NCBI GenBank assembly: GCA_018661145.1
Contig: JABJIU010000097.1
Span: 1 to 23,148, forward strand
DNA: 23,148 bases
Direction: 5' to 3'
From: Pseudomonadota bacterium
Lineage (GTDB): Bacteria > Pseudomonadota > Gammaproteobacteria > Arenicellales > UBA868
A program made the translations under genes and the position numbers. The notes under the pieces are model-generated. The model did not search any database and was not told the origin of the DNA. It worked only from the letters and a program-made list of their open reading frames with translations. This document shows, in pieces, positions 8,435 to 16,044 of this stretch (positions within the stretch are counted from its first letter, which is position 1; the number at the start of each line of letters is the position of its first letter).

Positions 8435-8437
8435 ACC

Positions 8438-9466
8438 CTAGGTGGCTGCTGCAGAAAACGGCGTCAGTTCCGCAAGACTCCAGCGGGGTTGCACTGAAAA
8501 GTCGAGGCCCTGGCGCTCGCCTGCAGCGAGTCTTCTGCACCCTGCATACGCAATCATTGCACCGTTGTCGGTGCAGAACTCAAACCTTGGGTAGAACACT
8601 TCTTTACCGTATTCTGCGGTCATCACACGAAGGCGCTCACGCAACAGTAGGTTGGCACCTACCCCTCCTGCAACAATCAGCCGACGTCTTCCCACCTGCT
8701 CCAGTGCACGACGACACTTGATCACCAGCGTGTCGACAGCCGCATCCTGAAAAGCACAGGCCACATCGGCAATGGTCTGGTCATCCAGTTCAACCGAAGA
8801 CACAGTGTTGCGCACAAAGGTCTTAAGACCGCTGAAACTGAAGTCCAGTCCCGGTCGGTCTGTCATCGGACGGGGAAACCGCCAGCGCCCAGGATTACCG
8901 TTGCGCGCTGCTTGGGCGATAGCGGGACCTCCGGGGTAGCCCAGACCTAGGAGCTTCGCCGTCTTGTCGAAGGCTTCACCGACGGCGTCATCTAGAGTAC
9001 TGCCCAGGACCTGGTATCGGCCGATATCTTTTACATCGACCAGCAGCGTGTGTCCTCCGGATACCAGCAACGCAACGAAAGGAAAGTCGGGAGGATTTTC
9101 TTCGAGCATCGGCGCGAGCAAATGTCCTTCCATGTGGTGCACGCCAAGTGCAGGCACATCCCACGCCCAAGCAAGACTGCGTCCCAGTGCAGCACCCACA
9201 AGCAGCGCGCCTGAAAGGCCCGGACCAGCGGTGTAAGCGACCCCTTCGATCCCACCCTCGGGGACCTTAGCCTCCTGCAAGACTTTTTCGACTAAAGGCA
9301 TCAGCAGTTTGACGTGGTCGCGAGCCGCGAGTTCCGGCACCACCCCGCCGTAAAGGGCGTGCAACTCAACCTGTGACGCGAGGCTGTGGGACTTGAGGCC
9401 AGCATCTGTGTCGTAGACAGCAGCGCCGGTATCATCACACGATGTTTCTATGCCAAGAATCTGCAT
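8438..9466 (-). CDS. tsaD: tRNA N6-threonylcarbamoyltransferase catalytic subunit
   Basis: The Kae1/YgjD/TsaD protein (342 residues) transfers threonylcarbamoyl to A37 of ANN-decoding tRNAs together with TsaB and TsaE. It starts MQILGIETSCDDT, and the metal site is H111-M-E-G-H115 with D300 in CTDNGAMIAY. ASTKA-domain glycine motifs SGGHT (136-140) and AGGVGAN (266-272) bind nucleotide. It is transcribed away from rpsU, an arrangement typical of many gammaproteobacteria. The intervening 227 bases should contain both promoters. Confidence 0.97.
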   Translation of the reverse strand: MQILGIETSCDDTGAAVYDTDAGLKSHSLASQVELHALYGGVVPELAARDHVKLLMPLVEKVLQEAKVPEGGIEGVAYTAGPGLSGALLVGAALGRSLAWAWDVPALGVHHMEGHLLAPMLEENPPDFPFVALLVSGGHTLLVDVKDIGRYQVLGSTLDDAVGEAFDKTAKLLGLGYPGGPAIAQAARNGNPGRWRFPRPMTDRPGLDFSFSGLKTFVRNTVSSVELDDQTIADVACAFQDAAVDTLVIKCRRALEQVGRRRLIVAGGVGANLLLRERLRVMTAEYGKEVFYPRFEFCTDNGAMIAYAGCRRLAAGERQGLDFSVQPRWSLAELTPFSAAAT

Positions 9467-9631
9467 TTTGTATCCTGCGTAGGGATAAACCTGGGTCGTT
9501 GACGAGGGTTTCGCACTAATTTCGGCCGGATTATAAGATCAGCATAGTATTTAATTGCTCGACAGGGAACCGGGTCGGTCGCTGCAGGCATGAGATGAAG
9601 ATCTACGCAAGGCCCCGAAAACCCCCTATCG

Positions 9632-9660
9632 TGTACTTTCCTTCCAGAAATAAGTAGAAT
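9632..9660 (+). promoter_or_regulatory. Candidate rpsU promoter
   Basis: A -10-like TAGAAT at 9655-9660 is preceded, after a 17-bp spacer, by a weak -35-like TGTACT at 9632-9637. It lies about 33 bases before the rpsU ATG, whose ribosome-binding GGAG is near 9682. Placement fits the first promoter of the macromolecular-synthesis genes. The -35 match is poor. Confidence 0.35.
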
Positions 9661-9693
9661 ACGCGCCCTTTTCGATGTCCCGGAGACATTCCT

Positions 9694-9909
9694 ATGCCGT
9701 CAGTCAAAGTCCGGCCGGACGAGCCATTTGACGCCGTCCTGCGCCGATTTCGCCGCGCCTGTGAAAAAGCCGGTGTTTTCACAGAATCGCGTAACCGCGA
9801 GTACTACGAGAAGCCCACTACCGTCCGAAAACGCGCCGGTGCTGCTGCTGAAAAACGTGAGAAAAAGCGGTTGGCTCGCCAGAATCCTTCCAGGATGCGC
9901 GCCCACTAA
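9694..9909 (+). CDS. rpsU: 30S ribosomal protein bS21
   Basis: The 71-residue basic protein bS21, which joins the 30S platform near the anti-Shine-Dalgarno end of 16S rRNA and assists initiation. It begins MPSVKVRPDEPFDAVLRRF and has the typical REYYEKPT.VRKR centre and a Lys/Arg-rich tail. The length equals the E. coli protein. It is first in the order rpsU, yqeY, dnaG, rpoD. The ribosome-binding site lies in CCGGAGAC upstream. Confidence 0.98.
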   Translation: MPSVKVRPDEPFDAVLRRFRRACEKAGVFTESRNREYYEKPTTVRKRAGAAAEKREKKRLARQNPSRMRAH

Positions 9910-9937
9910 GGGCTTCAACCCCCCTTTTCCCCCGCCC

Positions 9938-9953
9938 GCTACGATCTCGTAGC
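9938..9953. repeat. 16-base inverted repeat directly before the yqeY start
   Basis: GCTACGA-TC-TCGTAGC forms a 7-bp inverted repeat ending six bases before the yqeY ATG, where a Shine-Dalgarno sequence would normally sit. Outer GGGCT and AGCCC segments (about 9910-9914 and 9951-9955) offer an alternative pairing across the whole 50-base gap. As RNA this could limit or shape translation of yqeY. No T-run follows, so it is not an intrinsic terminator. Confidence 0.45.
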
Positions 9954-9959
9954 CCTCAT

Positions 9960-10409
9960 ATGACGACGCTCAAAGAACGTATCGTTGCCGACATGAAAGA
10001 TGCCATGCGGGCCAAAGAGGCCGTGCGCCTTGAGTCTATCCGACTGCTACGCGCCGCCATCCAACGCCGTGAGGTCGACGAACGTACTGAACTTGACGAA
10101 GCAGAAGTCCTTGCCGTGGTTGAGAAAATGATCAAGCAAGGTCGTGATTCGATTGAGCAGTTTGGCAAAGGTGGCCGCGACGATCTGGTGCAAAAAGAGG
10201 CGGCCACTCTCGCGGTGCTCGAAACCTACCTGCCAGAACAACTTGATGACGACAAACTTGCCGCGCTGATCGATCAGGCCCTAACCGAGACCAACGCGCA
10301 GAGTATTCGTGACATGGGTAAGGTCATGGGTTGGCTCAAGCCGCACGTTCAGGGTCGCGCCGACATGGGCGCTGTCAGCGCCTCAATCAAGCAGAAACTG
10401 TCCGCCTGA
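9960..10409 (+). CDS. GatB/YqeY domain-containing protein
   Basis: A 149-residue YqeY protein, homologous to the C-terminal tail domain of GatB, the amidotransferase subunit that contacts tRNA. Free-standing YqeY proteins have no firmly established role, though tRNA-linked functions are proposed. Family features are the N-terminal LKERI..DMK.AMRAKE..RL..IR.L.AAI..REVDER, the central EAATLAVL..YLPEQL and the C-terminal DMGKVMG.LKP...GRADMGAVSA block. It sits between rpsU and dnaG, as in many proteobacteria. No Shine-Dalgarno sequence is visible; a hairpin lies in its place. Confidence 0.92.
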   Translation: MTTLKERIVADMKDAMRAKEAVRLESIRLLRAAIQRREVDERTELDEAEVLAVVEKMIKQGRDSIEQFGKGGRDDLVQKEAATLAVLETYLPEQLDDDKLAALIDQALTETNAQSIRDMGKVMGWLKPHVQGRADMGAVSASIKQKLSA

Positions 10410-10438
10410 ATCTGTACTCCTGCCAAAGGCCACGAGGC

Positions 10439-11467
10439 TCAGGCCCTTCGAAATCTGAAAACAACGTAGAGCATCACGCTCAGCAGCAGAAGCGCTACCG
10501 CCTGGTGGGTCGCAGCCAGCACGAGGGGTACGTGCCAGAGTAGTGTGCTGATACCAAGCACTACCTGAACAGTTACCACCCCGATCAGGGCCAAGGCAGG
10601 CAAACGCAAGCTAGCCAGTGCCTTATTTCTTATTACCTGCAACACAAACACCAGCATCAATATAAAGGTAGTAACGGCGAACAGCCGGTGATTAAACTGA
10701 ACGCTGGCGATATTCTCGAAAAAATTACGCCATACAGGCTCGAGTGCCAGATAACCGGGCGGTATCCACTGTCCGGCCATGAGTGGAAAGGTATTAAAGG
10801 CGTGACCGGCCTTGAGCCCCGCCACGAACCCGCCTGAAAGCACCGTCACGAAGGCGAGAATACCCAGGCCAATACTCGCCCGATGCAGTCCGCGGGATAC
10901 TGTCGGTGCGGACCGGCGCTCAAGCAGCATAAAGACTACCCACAGCATGTAAAGATAAATCAGAATTGCGAGTCCCAGATGGGCAGTCAACCGATATTGA
11001 CTGACATGCGGCAGATCCACGAGTCCGCTTTTTACCATGTACCACCCCAACAGGCCCTGCATTCCTCCGAGCACAAACATCGCAACGAAATGCGGCTTTA
11101 AAGAATACGGTAAACGCTGGCGAAACCACAGCCAGGCAAACCCGGCTGCGAACACCAGACCAATCACGCGCCCGAGCAGCCGGTGCGCATACTCGAAATA
11201 GAAGATCGTCTTAAACCTGTCGAGAGACATGCCGGCATTGATCTTCTGGTACTCCGGAAACTGCCGGTAGTGATCGAATTCCACCTGCCAAGCCGCCTGG
11301 TTGAGCGGGGGCAACACTCCGGAAACCGGCTCCCAGCGCACCATCGACAGACCTGAATCGGTAAGCCGGGTGACGCCACCAAGCACCACCATACAAAACA
11401 ACAGCAGACAACAAAGCCCGAGCCATCCTGTGATAGCGAAACGTTGGGACTGATCGGTATTCCTCAT
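10439..11467 (-). CDS. ctaA: Haem A synthase, COX15/CtaA type 2
   Basis: A membrane monooxygenase-like enzyme of 342 residues that converts haem O to haem A for cytochrome oxidases. The fold is two four-helix halves. Haem-ligand histidines and the catalytic Glu can be assigned: E92-x-x-H95 in FEYAHRLLGR, H163 in LTAHLG, H260 in QFNHRL and H321 in AATHQA. The N-terminal GGVTRLTDSGLSMVRWEP and the FNTFPLMAGQWIPPGY loop are typical of the COX15-like (type 2) enzymes of proteobacteria and mitochondria. It lies antisense between yqeY (30 bases tail to tail) and dnaG (45 bases head to head), outside any cox cluster. It therefore splits the rpsU-dnaG-rpoD unit. Confidence 0.95.
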   Translation of the reverse strand: MRNTDQSQRFAITGWLGLCCLLLFCMVVLGGVTRLTDSGLSMVRWEPVSGVLPPLNQAAWQVEFDHYRQFPEYQKINAGMSLDRFKTIFYFEYAHRLLGRVIGLVFAAGFAWLWFRQRLPYSLKPHFVAMFVLGGMQGLLGWYMVKSGLVDLPHVSQYRLTAHLGLAILIYLYMLWVVFMLLERRSAPTVSRGLHRASIGLGILAFVTVLSGGFVAGLKAGHAFNTFPLMAGQWIPPGYLALEPVWRNFFENIASVQFNHRLFAVTTFILMLVFVLQVIRNKALASLRLPALALIGVVTVQVVLGISTLLWHVPLVLAATHQAVALLLLSVMLYVVFRFRRA

Positions 11468-11512
11468 AGTACGGATGCTAATATCTCAGTGATCAACCAG
11501 GTGTGATAGGCG

Positions 11513-13276
11513 ATGAGTGGCAAAATTCCCAGGGAGTTTATCGATGAACTGCTCGCGCGTACCGACATCGTAGAGCTCATCGATGCGCGAGTCCCCCTGA
11601 CCAAGGGCGGCCGGGATTTTAAAGCCTGCTGCCCATTCCACAACGAAAAAACGCCCTCGTTTACGGTAAGCCAGACGAAACAGTTTTACCATTGTTTCGG
11701 CTGCAGCGCGAATGGCAGCGCGATCGGCTTCCTGATGGAGTTTGAACATCTGAGCTTCAGGGAGGCCATCGAGGAACTCGCCCAAAGTGCCGGGCTTGAG
11801 ATACCGGATACTGGGCCAGCCCGTGCTGAGGATACGCTGACACCCGCCCTACTCGATGCTCTCGCCGATGCCAACCGTTTCTTCAAGGAGCAGTTGCGTC
11901 ATCATGAGATGTCCGCCGAAGCCGTTCGCTACCTTAAAGAGAGAGGGCTATCCGGTGAAATTGCTGCTGGTTTTGAACTCGGGCTTGCACCACCAGGTTG
12001 GGACTCGCTGTCGCAAACCGCTCAAGGTGACAACAAGATACTAGACCTGATGGCGAAGGCCGGACTGGTCGCACGCAAAGATAATGGCCAGTTTTATGAC
12101 CGCTTCCGTTCTCGGGTCATCTTCCCAATTCATGATTACAAGGGCCGGGTAGTTGCCTTTGGTGGGCGTATCCTCGGCGACGGCGAACCTAAGTACCTGA
12201 ACTCTCCGGAAACACCAGTCTTCCAGAAACGCTCGGAGCTTTACAACCTGCACCGCGCCCGCTCAAACATTGCGCAGCAGGGTCATTCAATCGTGGTCGA
12301 GGGCTATATGGATGTGGTCGCGCTGGCACAGCATGGCATCGAGCACGCCGTTGCAGCACTGGGTACAGCAACCACTTCCAGGCATCTCGAAAGACTGTTT
12401 CGCCTCGCACCCTCAATTATTTTCTGCTTCGATGGCGATCGTGCGGGGCGAACTGCTGCATGGCGAGCGCTTGAAACCGCCCTGCCTGAACTCGGCGGTG
12501 GCCGGCAAATCAGCTTTCTCTTCTTGCCGGATGGCGATGATCCGGATTCCCTGGTCCGGCGTGAAGGCGGGCCAGCATTTGTAGCGCTCGCGGCCAAGGC
12601 CACCTCATTGCCGGACTTTCTTTTCCAAAAACTATCGACGGAGACCGATATGGGCCGCATCGACGGTCGGGCGCGGCTCGTGGAACTTGCGAAACCGCTT
12701 CTCGCTAAGATTCCCGAGGGGCCGCTTCGGGAACTGATGCACCAGCGCCTTCGGGAAGAAACCGGTGTTCAATCGACTGAGCAACTCCATAAACCGAAAG
12801 GACGCCCGCCTGTTGCACGTCGACAAGCATCAACGCAACGGCTGAGTCCGATGGCAACCGCCATTAGTCTGCTACTTCAGCAGCCCGCTCTTGCAGCGAA
12901 ATACACACTTCCCGAAAATCTCGATGGAAATGCGGATGAGCCGGGCCTGAGTCTGCTGATAAGACTGCACCGCATTGCGAATGAGGAAGCCAATCTCACA
13001 ACCGGGGCACTTCTTGAGAGATTTCGCGATACGGAAGAGTCGGCCACCCTTGAAAAACTGGCCGGCAAGGACCATCTATTAGAGGAAGAGGATTTTTCTC
13101 CTTTTTTTTCCGAAACACTCGTGACGCTCCAAGAGCAGGCGCTCGGCAAAACGATTGATAAGTTGTTGGCTCGCGCCGAACAAGAAGAGTTTGATCAGTC
13201 AAGTAAGGAGCGTCTCGATGCGCTCTTACTGGAGCGTCAATCGCTCAGACGACAGCGCGAGGAAGCGGGAAAATAG
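11513..13276 (+). CDS. dnaG: DNA primase
   Basis: The replicative primase (587 residues) makes RNA primers at the fork and binds DnaB helicase through its C-terminus. The CHC2 zinc finger uses C40, H43, C61 and C64. The catalytic TOPRIM core shows EGYMDV with E263 and the FDGDRAG motif with D307 and D309. The linker and C-terminal helicase-interaction region (from about residue 430) are less conserved, as is usual. The start at 11513 gives MSGKIPREFIDELLARTDIV, the standard N-terminus; AGGCG precedes the ATG. The promoter must lie in the 45-base gap or inside ctaA, because the gene upstream is on the other strand. Confidence 0.98.
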   Translation: MSGKIPREFIDELLARTDIVELIDARVPLTKGGRDFKACCPFHNEKTPSFTVSQTKQFYHCFGCSANGSAIGFLMEFEHLSFREAIEELAQSAGLEIPDTGPARAEDTLTPALLDALADANRFFKEQLRHHEMSAEAVRYLKERGLSGEIAAGFELGLAPPGWDSLSQTAQGDNKILDLMAKAGLVARKDNGQFYDRFRSRVIFPIHDYKGRVVAFGGRILGDGEPKYLNSPETPVFQKRSELYNLHRARSNIAQQGHSIVVEGYMDVVALAQHGIEHAVAALGTATTSRHLERLFRLAPSIIFCFDGDRAGRTAAWRALETALPELGGGRQISFLFLPDGDDPDSLVRREGGPAFVALAAKATSLPDFLFQKLSTETDMGRIDGRARLVELAKPLLAKIPEGPLRELMHQRLREETGVQSTEQLHKPKGRPPVARRQASTQRLSPMATAISLLLQQPALAAKYTLPENLDGNADEPGLSLLIRLHRIANEEANLTTGALLERFRDTEESATLEKLAGKDHLLEEEDFSPFFSETLVTLQEQALGKTIDKLLARAEQEEFDQSSKERLDALLLERQSLRRQREEAGK

Positions 13277-13296
13277 GGGCTGAAAAGTCCGTCGCA

Positions 13297-13305
13297 TGGT
13301 ATAAT
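13297..13305 (+). promoter_or_regulatory. Extended -10 promoter element for rpoD in the dnaG-rpoD gap
   Basis: TGGTATAAT combines a TGn extension with a perfect TATAAT hexamer (13300-13305), 43 bases before the rpoD GTG. The expected -35 position (13277-13282, GGGCTG) is a poor match, which extended -10 promoters tolerate. This suggests rpoD is transcribed from its own sigma70-type promoter as well as by read-through from dnaG. Confidence 0.6.
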
Positions 13306-13348
13306 TGATGGGTTTTTACCCGCATTCTTTCGATTCCCAGGGGGACCC

Positions 13349-15160
13349 GTGTCTGTCGATACCCAGAGCCAGCAATCCGAACTCAAACAGCTGATCATCA
13401 AGGGGAAGGAGCAAGGCTTCCTGACCTACAGGGAGATTAACGATCACCTCCCGGAAGACATGAACGACACGGATCAGATCGAGACCGTGGTCAATATGAT
13501 CAATGATCTCGGTATCGAGGTCTACGATGCGGCGCCAGACGCCGACACGCTGCTCTTGAAAACTGCGAACAGCGACGACGAGGAGGTGGTTGAAGAGGCG
13601 GAAGCCGTGCTCACCACGGCGGTCGAAAGTGAATTTGGCCGAACCACCGACCCCGTGCGCATGTACATGCGTGAAATGGGAACGGTCGAACTACTCACCC
13701 GCCAGGACGAGATTCGCCTCGCCAAACGGATTGAAGACGGGATCCGACAGAGCGTGAGCGCGATTGCTACCGCACCCGTCGTCATTTCAGAACTGGTTCG
13801 CCTTGCCGACAATGTAGAAGAAGGCAAAATGAAACTGACCGAACTGCTGATCGGTTTTATTGATCCCAATGCGATTGAGCCAGAGATCCCGGTACCAGTC
13901 ATACCGAATTCCGGGGGTAGTGATGACGACAGTGCCAATGCGGGTCCGCAGGGGCCAGACCCGGACGAAGCGAAGGAACGGTTCGAGAGTATCCGTAAAG
14001 GTTTCAAAAGCCTCGAGCGCTGCCAAAGCCGATATGGTATCGGCGCCCCGCAGATGGAAAAATACCAGACCAAACTGTCAGGCGAACTGATGGAAATCCG
14101 CCTCGTTCCTCGCCAGATTGATTACCTCTCTCAGGTTATGCGTGAGATTGTCGACGAAGTTCGCAGGCTCGAAAAAGACATCATTAAAATCTGCATACAA
14201 AAAGCTCGCGTCACCCGCAAAACGTTTATCTCCAAATTTGTGGGTCGTGAATCCGAGCTTTTCTGGATTCGGAGCATGATGCGCGGCAAAGAAGGCAACA
14301 AGGACATCCTGAAAGCACATTCGGAAGAACTTGAAAACCTGCGTGACAAACTCGCGAATCTGGAAAATATCGCTGGACTTCGCATCCACCAGATCAAGGA
14401 TGTAAGCAAGCGAATGAATATCGGCGAAGCCAAGGCCCGCCGCGCTAAGAAAGAGATGATTGAGGCAAACCTGCGCCTAGTTATCTCGATTGCCAAAAAG
14501 TACACCAACCGCGGGTTGCAGTTTCTGGACTTGATTCAGGAAGGCAACATCGGTCTGATGAAGGCGGTGGACAAGTTTGAATACCGCCGGGGTTACAAGT
14601 TTTCGACCTACGCGACCTGGTGGATCCGTCAGGCCATTACCCGGTCGATTGCTGATCAGGCACGTACCATCCGTATCCCTGTACACATGATTGAGACCAT
14701 CAACAAACTCAACCGCGTATCACGACAGATTCTGCAGGAAAAAGGCCGCGAGGCGCTCCCTGAGGAACTCGCCGAGCGCATGGACATGCCAGAAAATAAG
14801 ATTCTCAAGGTGTTGAAGATCGCCAAGGAGCCGATCTCCATGGAAACGCCCATTGGCGATGATGAAGACTCCCATCTTGGGGACTTTATTGAGGATAAGA
14901 ACATTCTGGCTCCGGAAGACGCGGCCCTCACCTCAGGCCTTACCGGCGCTACAGAATCCATTCTCGACAGCCTTACCGAGCGCGAGTCCAAAGTCATTCG
15001 GATGCGCTTTGGAATCGGTCTTAACACCGACCATACCCTGGAAGAAGTTGGTAAGCAGTTTGATGTTACGCGGGAGCGGATTCGCCAGATCGAGGCCAAG
15101 GCCCTGCGTAAAATGCGACATCCTACGCGCTCGGAAAAGTTGCGAAGCTACCTCGACTAA
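13349..15160 (+). CDS. rpoD: RNA polymerase primary sigma factor (sigma70)
   Basis: The housekeeping sigma factor, 603 residues, which directs RNA polymerase to most promoters. Region 1.1 is at the N-terminus (QLIIKGKEQGFLTYREIND). Region 1.2 is marked by DPVRMYMREMGTVELLTR. A long acidic non-conserved insert lies between 1.2 and 2.1, including a DDDSANAGPQGPDPDEAKE stretch. Region 2 starts near residue 372 (EANLRLVISIAKKY) and includes YATWWIRQAITR. Region 4.2 ends with the helix-turn-helix LEEVGKQFDVTRERIRQIE at about 563-581. The GTG start is preceded by AGGGGGA (13339-13345). A strong terminator follows. Confidence 0.99.
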   Translation: MSVDTQSQQSELKQLIIKGKEQGFLTYREINDHLPEDMNDTDQIETVVNMINDLGIEVYDAAPDADTLLLKTANSDDEEVVEEAEAVLTTAVESEFGRTTDPVRMYMREMGTVELLTRQDEIRLAKRIEDGIRQSVSAIATAPVVISELVRLADNVEEGKMKLTELLIGFIDPNAIEPEIPVPVIPNSGGSDDDSANAGPQGPDPDEAKERFESIRKGFKSLERCQSRYGIGAPQMEKYQTKLSGELMEIRLVPRQIDYLSQVMREIVDEVRRLEKDIIKICIQKARVTRKTFISKFVGRESELFWIRSMMRGKEGNKDILKAHSEELENLRDKLANLENIAGLRIHQIKDVSKRMNIGEAKARRAKKEMIEANLRLVISIAKKYTNRGLQFLDLIQEGNIGLMKAVDKFEYRRGYKFSTYATWWIRQAITRSIADQARTIRIPVHMIETINKLNRVSRQILQEKGREALPEELAERMDMPENKILKVLKIAKEPISMETPIGDDEDSHLGDFIEDKNILAPEDAALTSGLTGATESILDSLTERESKVIRMRFGIGLNTDHTLEEVGKQFDVTRERIRQIEAKALRKMRHPTRSEKLRSYLD

Positions 15161-15173
15161 TTCACCACAGTTG

Positions 15174-15214
15174 CCAACAAAAACCCCGGGCAAAGGTCCG
15201 GGGTTTTTTGTTGG
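15174..15214 (+). terminator. Intrinsic terminator of rpoD
   Basis: CCAACAAAAACCCCGG and CCGGGGTTTTTTGTTGG pair around an eight-base loop (15190-15197), giving a GC-rich core with an A/T extension; one T is bulged on the right arm. The T-run at 15204-15209 follows the GC core directly. The A-run on the other arm means it may also work for leftward transcription from the convergent gene at 15252. Confidence 0.93.
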
Positions 15215-15251
15215 CGCAGATGTTGCTTTTTTGGCGTTGAATCTGGAAGTC

Positions 15252-16022
15252 CTATCGCAGATAAGGTTTCTTAGCTGGGCGAATCCACAGGGTTAAGAGG
15301 AACCCCAGCACTGCCACGGCTGCGGCAAAACCTGACAGGCGGTAAATTGCCCGCCAACCGCGATTGGCTTCTTTCATGACTGCGAAATCAGTCACATAGA
15401 TAGTCTCGCACGCACCATTCCCAGTATCTGTCCGTGAAATACTGGTACCGCGATCAAACCCTGTTGCGTCATTCTGATAACTCACCAGGACACCCTTGAT
15501 CCTCACTTCATCGCCGGGTGCTGCGCGCATAATTCGGCGGTGCAAATCCATATCGTCGGTCAAGAGATGATTATTCGACAATTGATCGTTTCTGAACGCG
15601 TCGCTTGTCTTTCGATCAGGTGTCTTAAAAAAACACGTCCACGGTCCACTGTCGTAGCGTAATTTACGGAACACCCCCGACTTAACGTTTTGACCCCAAA
15701 CCACACACAGGTCCTTGACGTTCAGGAAGTCTTTCCATTGCCGGTGGTGATAGATATCGCCCAATGATCCACTCTCATAATCTGTCACGACCACTCCGCT
15801 TAATTCATAGTCAAAAAGTGGCGTTACCCTGTACGTCTGATCATTCACCTTCGTCTCAAAGGGCGAGCTTTGTGTCAGAGTTTGTCGGGGTTCAGATAAC
15901 ACAGCCTGACTAAAGAACCCGGGTGTGGGCAACCTGTCTTTCTGAAAGAACGACATCGCCAATAAGGCGACTGCTCCTAAGAGCATCACTTTGAAGATAC
16001 GCTCTAACTGATCAAACAACAT
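15252..16022 (-). CDS. Uncharacterised two-helix membrane protein with conserved extracytoplasmic domain
   Basis: I cannot name this 256-residue protein. A hydrophobic segment at about 11-26 and another at about 229-247 bracket a polar domain of roughly 200 residues, with a basic tail RPAKKPYLR that suggests a cytoplasmic C-terminus and a periplasmic centre. The centre is motif-rich, with NVKDLCVVWGQNV, SGPWTCFF, LSNNHLL and GDEVRIKGVLVSY, then R-x-T-S-x-x-R-x-D-T-G-x-G-A-C-E at about 191-206. Cysteines at 106, 130 and 205 could form disulfides. The GDEVRIKGVLV segment looks like a beta-barrel (OB-like) strand pair. It lies 22 bases behind the SDR gene on the same strand, so co-transcription is likely. 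No good ribosome-binding site is visible. Confidence 0.75.
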   Translation of the reverse strand: MLFDQLERIFKVMLLGAVALLAMSFFQKDRLPTPGFFSQAVLSEPRQTLTQSSPFETKVNDQTYRVTPLFDYELSGVVVTDYESGSLGDIYHHRQWKDFLNVKDLCVVWGQNVKSGVFRKLRYDSGPWTCFFKTPDRKTSDAFRNDQLSNNHLLTDDMDLHRRIMRAAPGDEVRIKGVLVSYQNDATGFDRGTSISRTDTGNGACETIYVTDFAVMKEANRGWRAIYRLSGFAAAVAVLGFLLTLWIRPAKKPYLR

Positions 16023-16044
16023 AGGGTAAACAGGCTAGCGGTGT

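Noticed and set aside
13522..14073. 183-codon frame antisense to rpoD
   Set aside because: It is a Ser-rich shadow of the acidic sigma70 coding strand, with no start context or homology.
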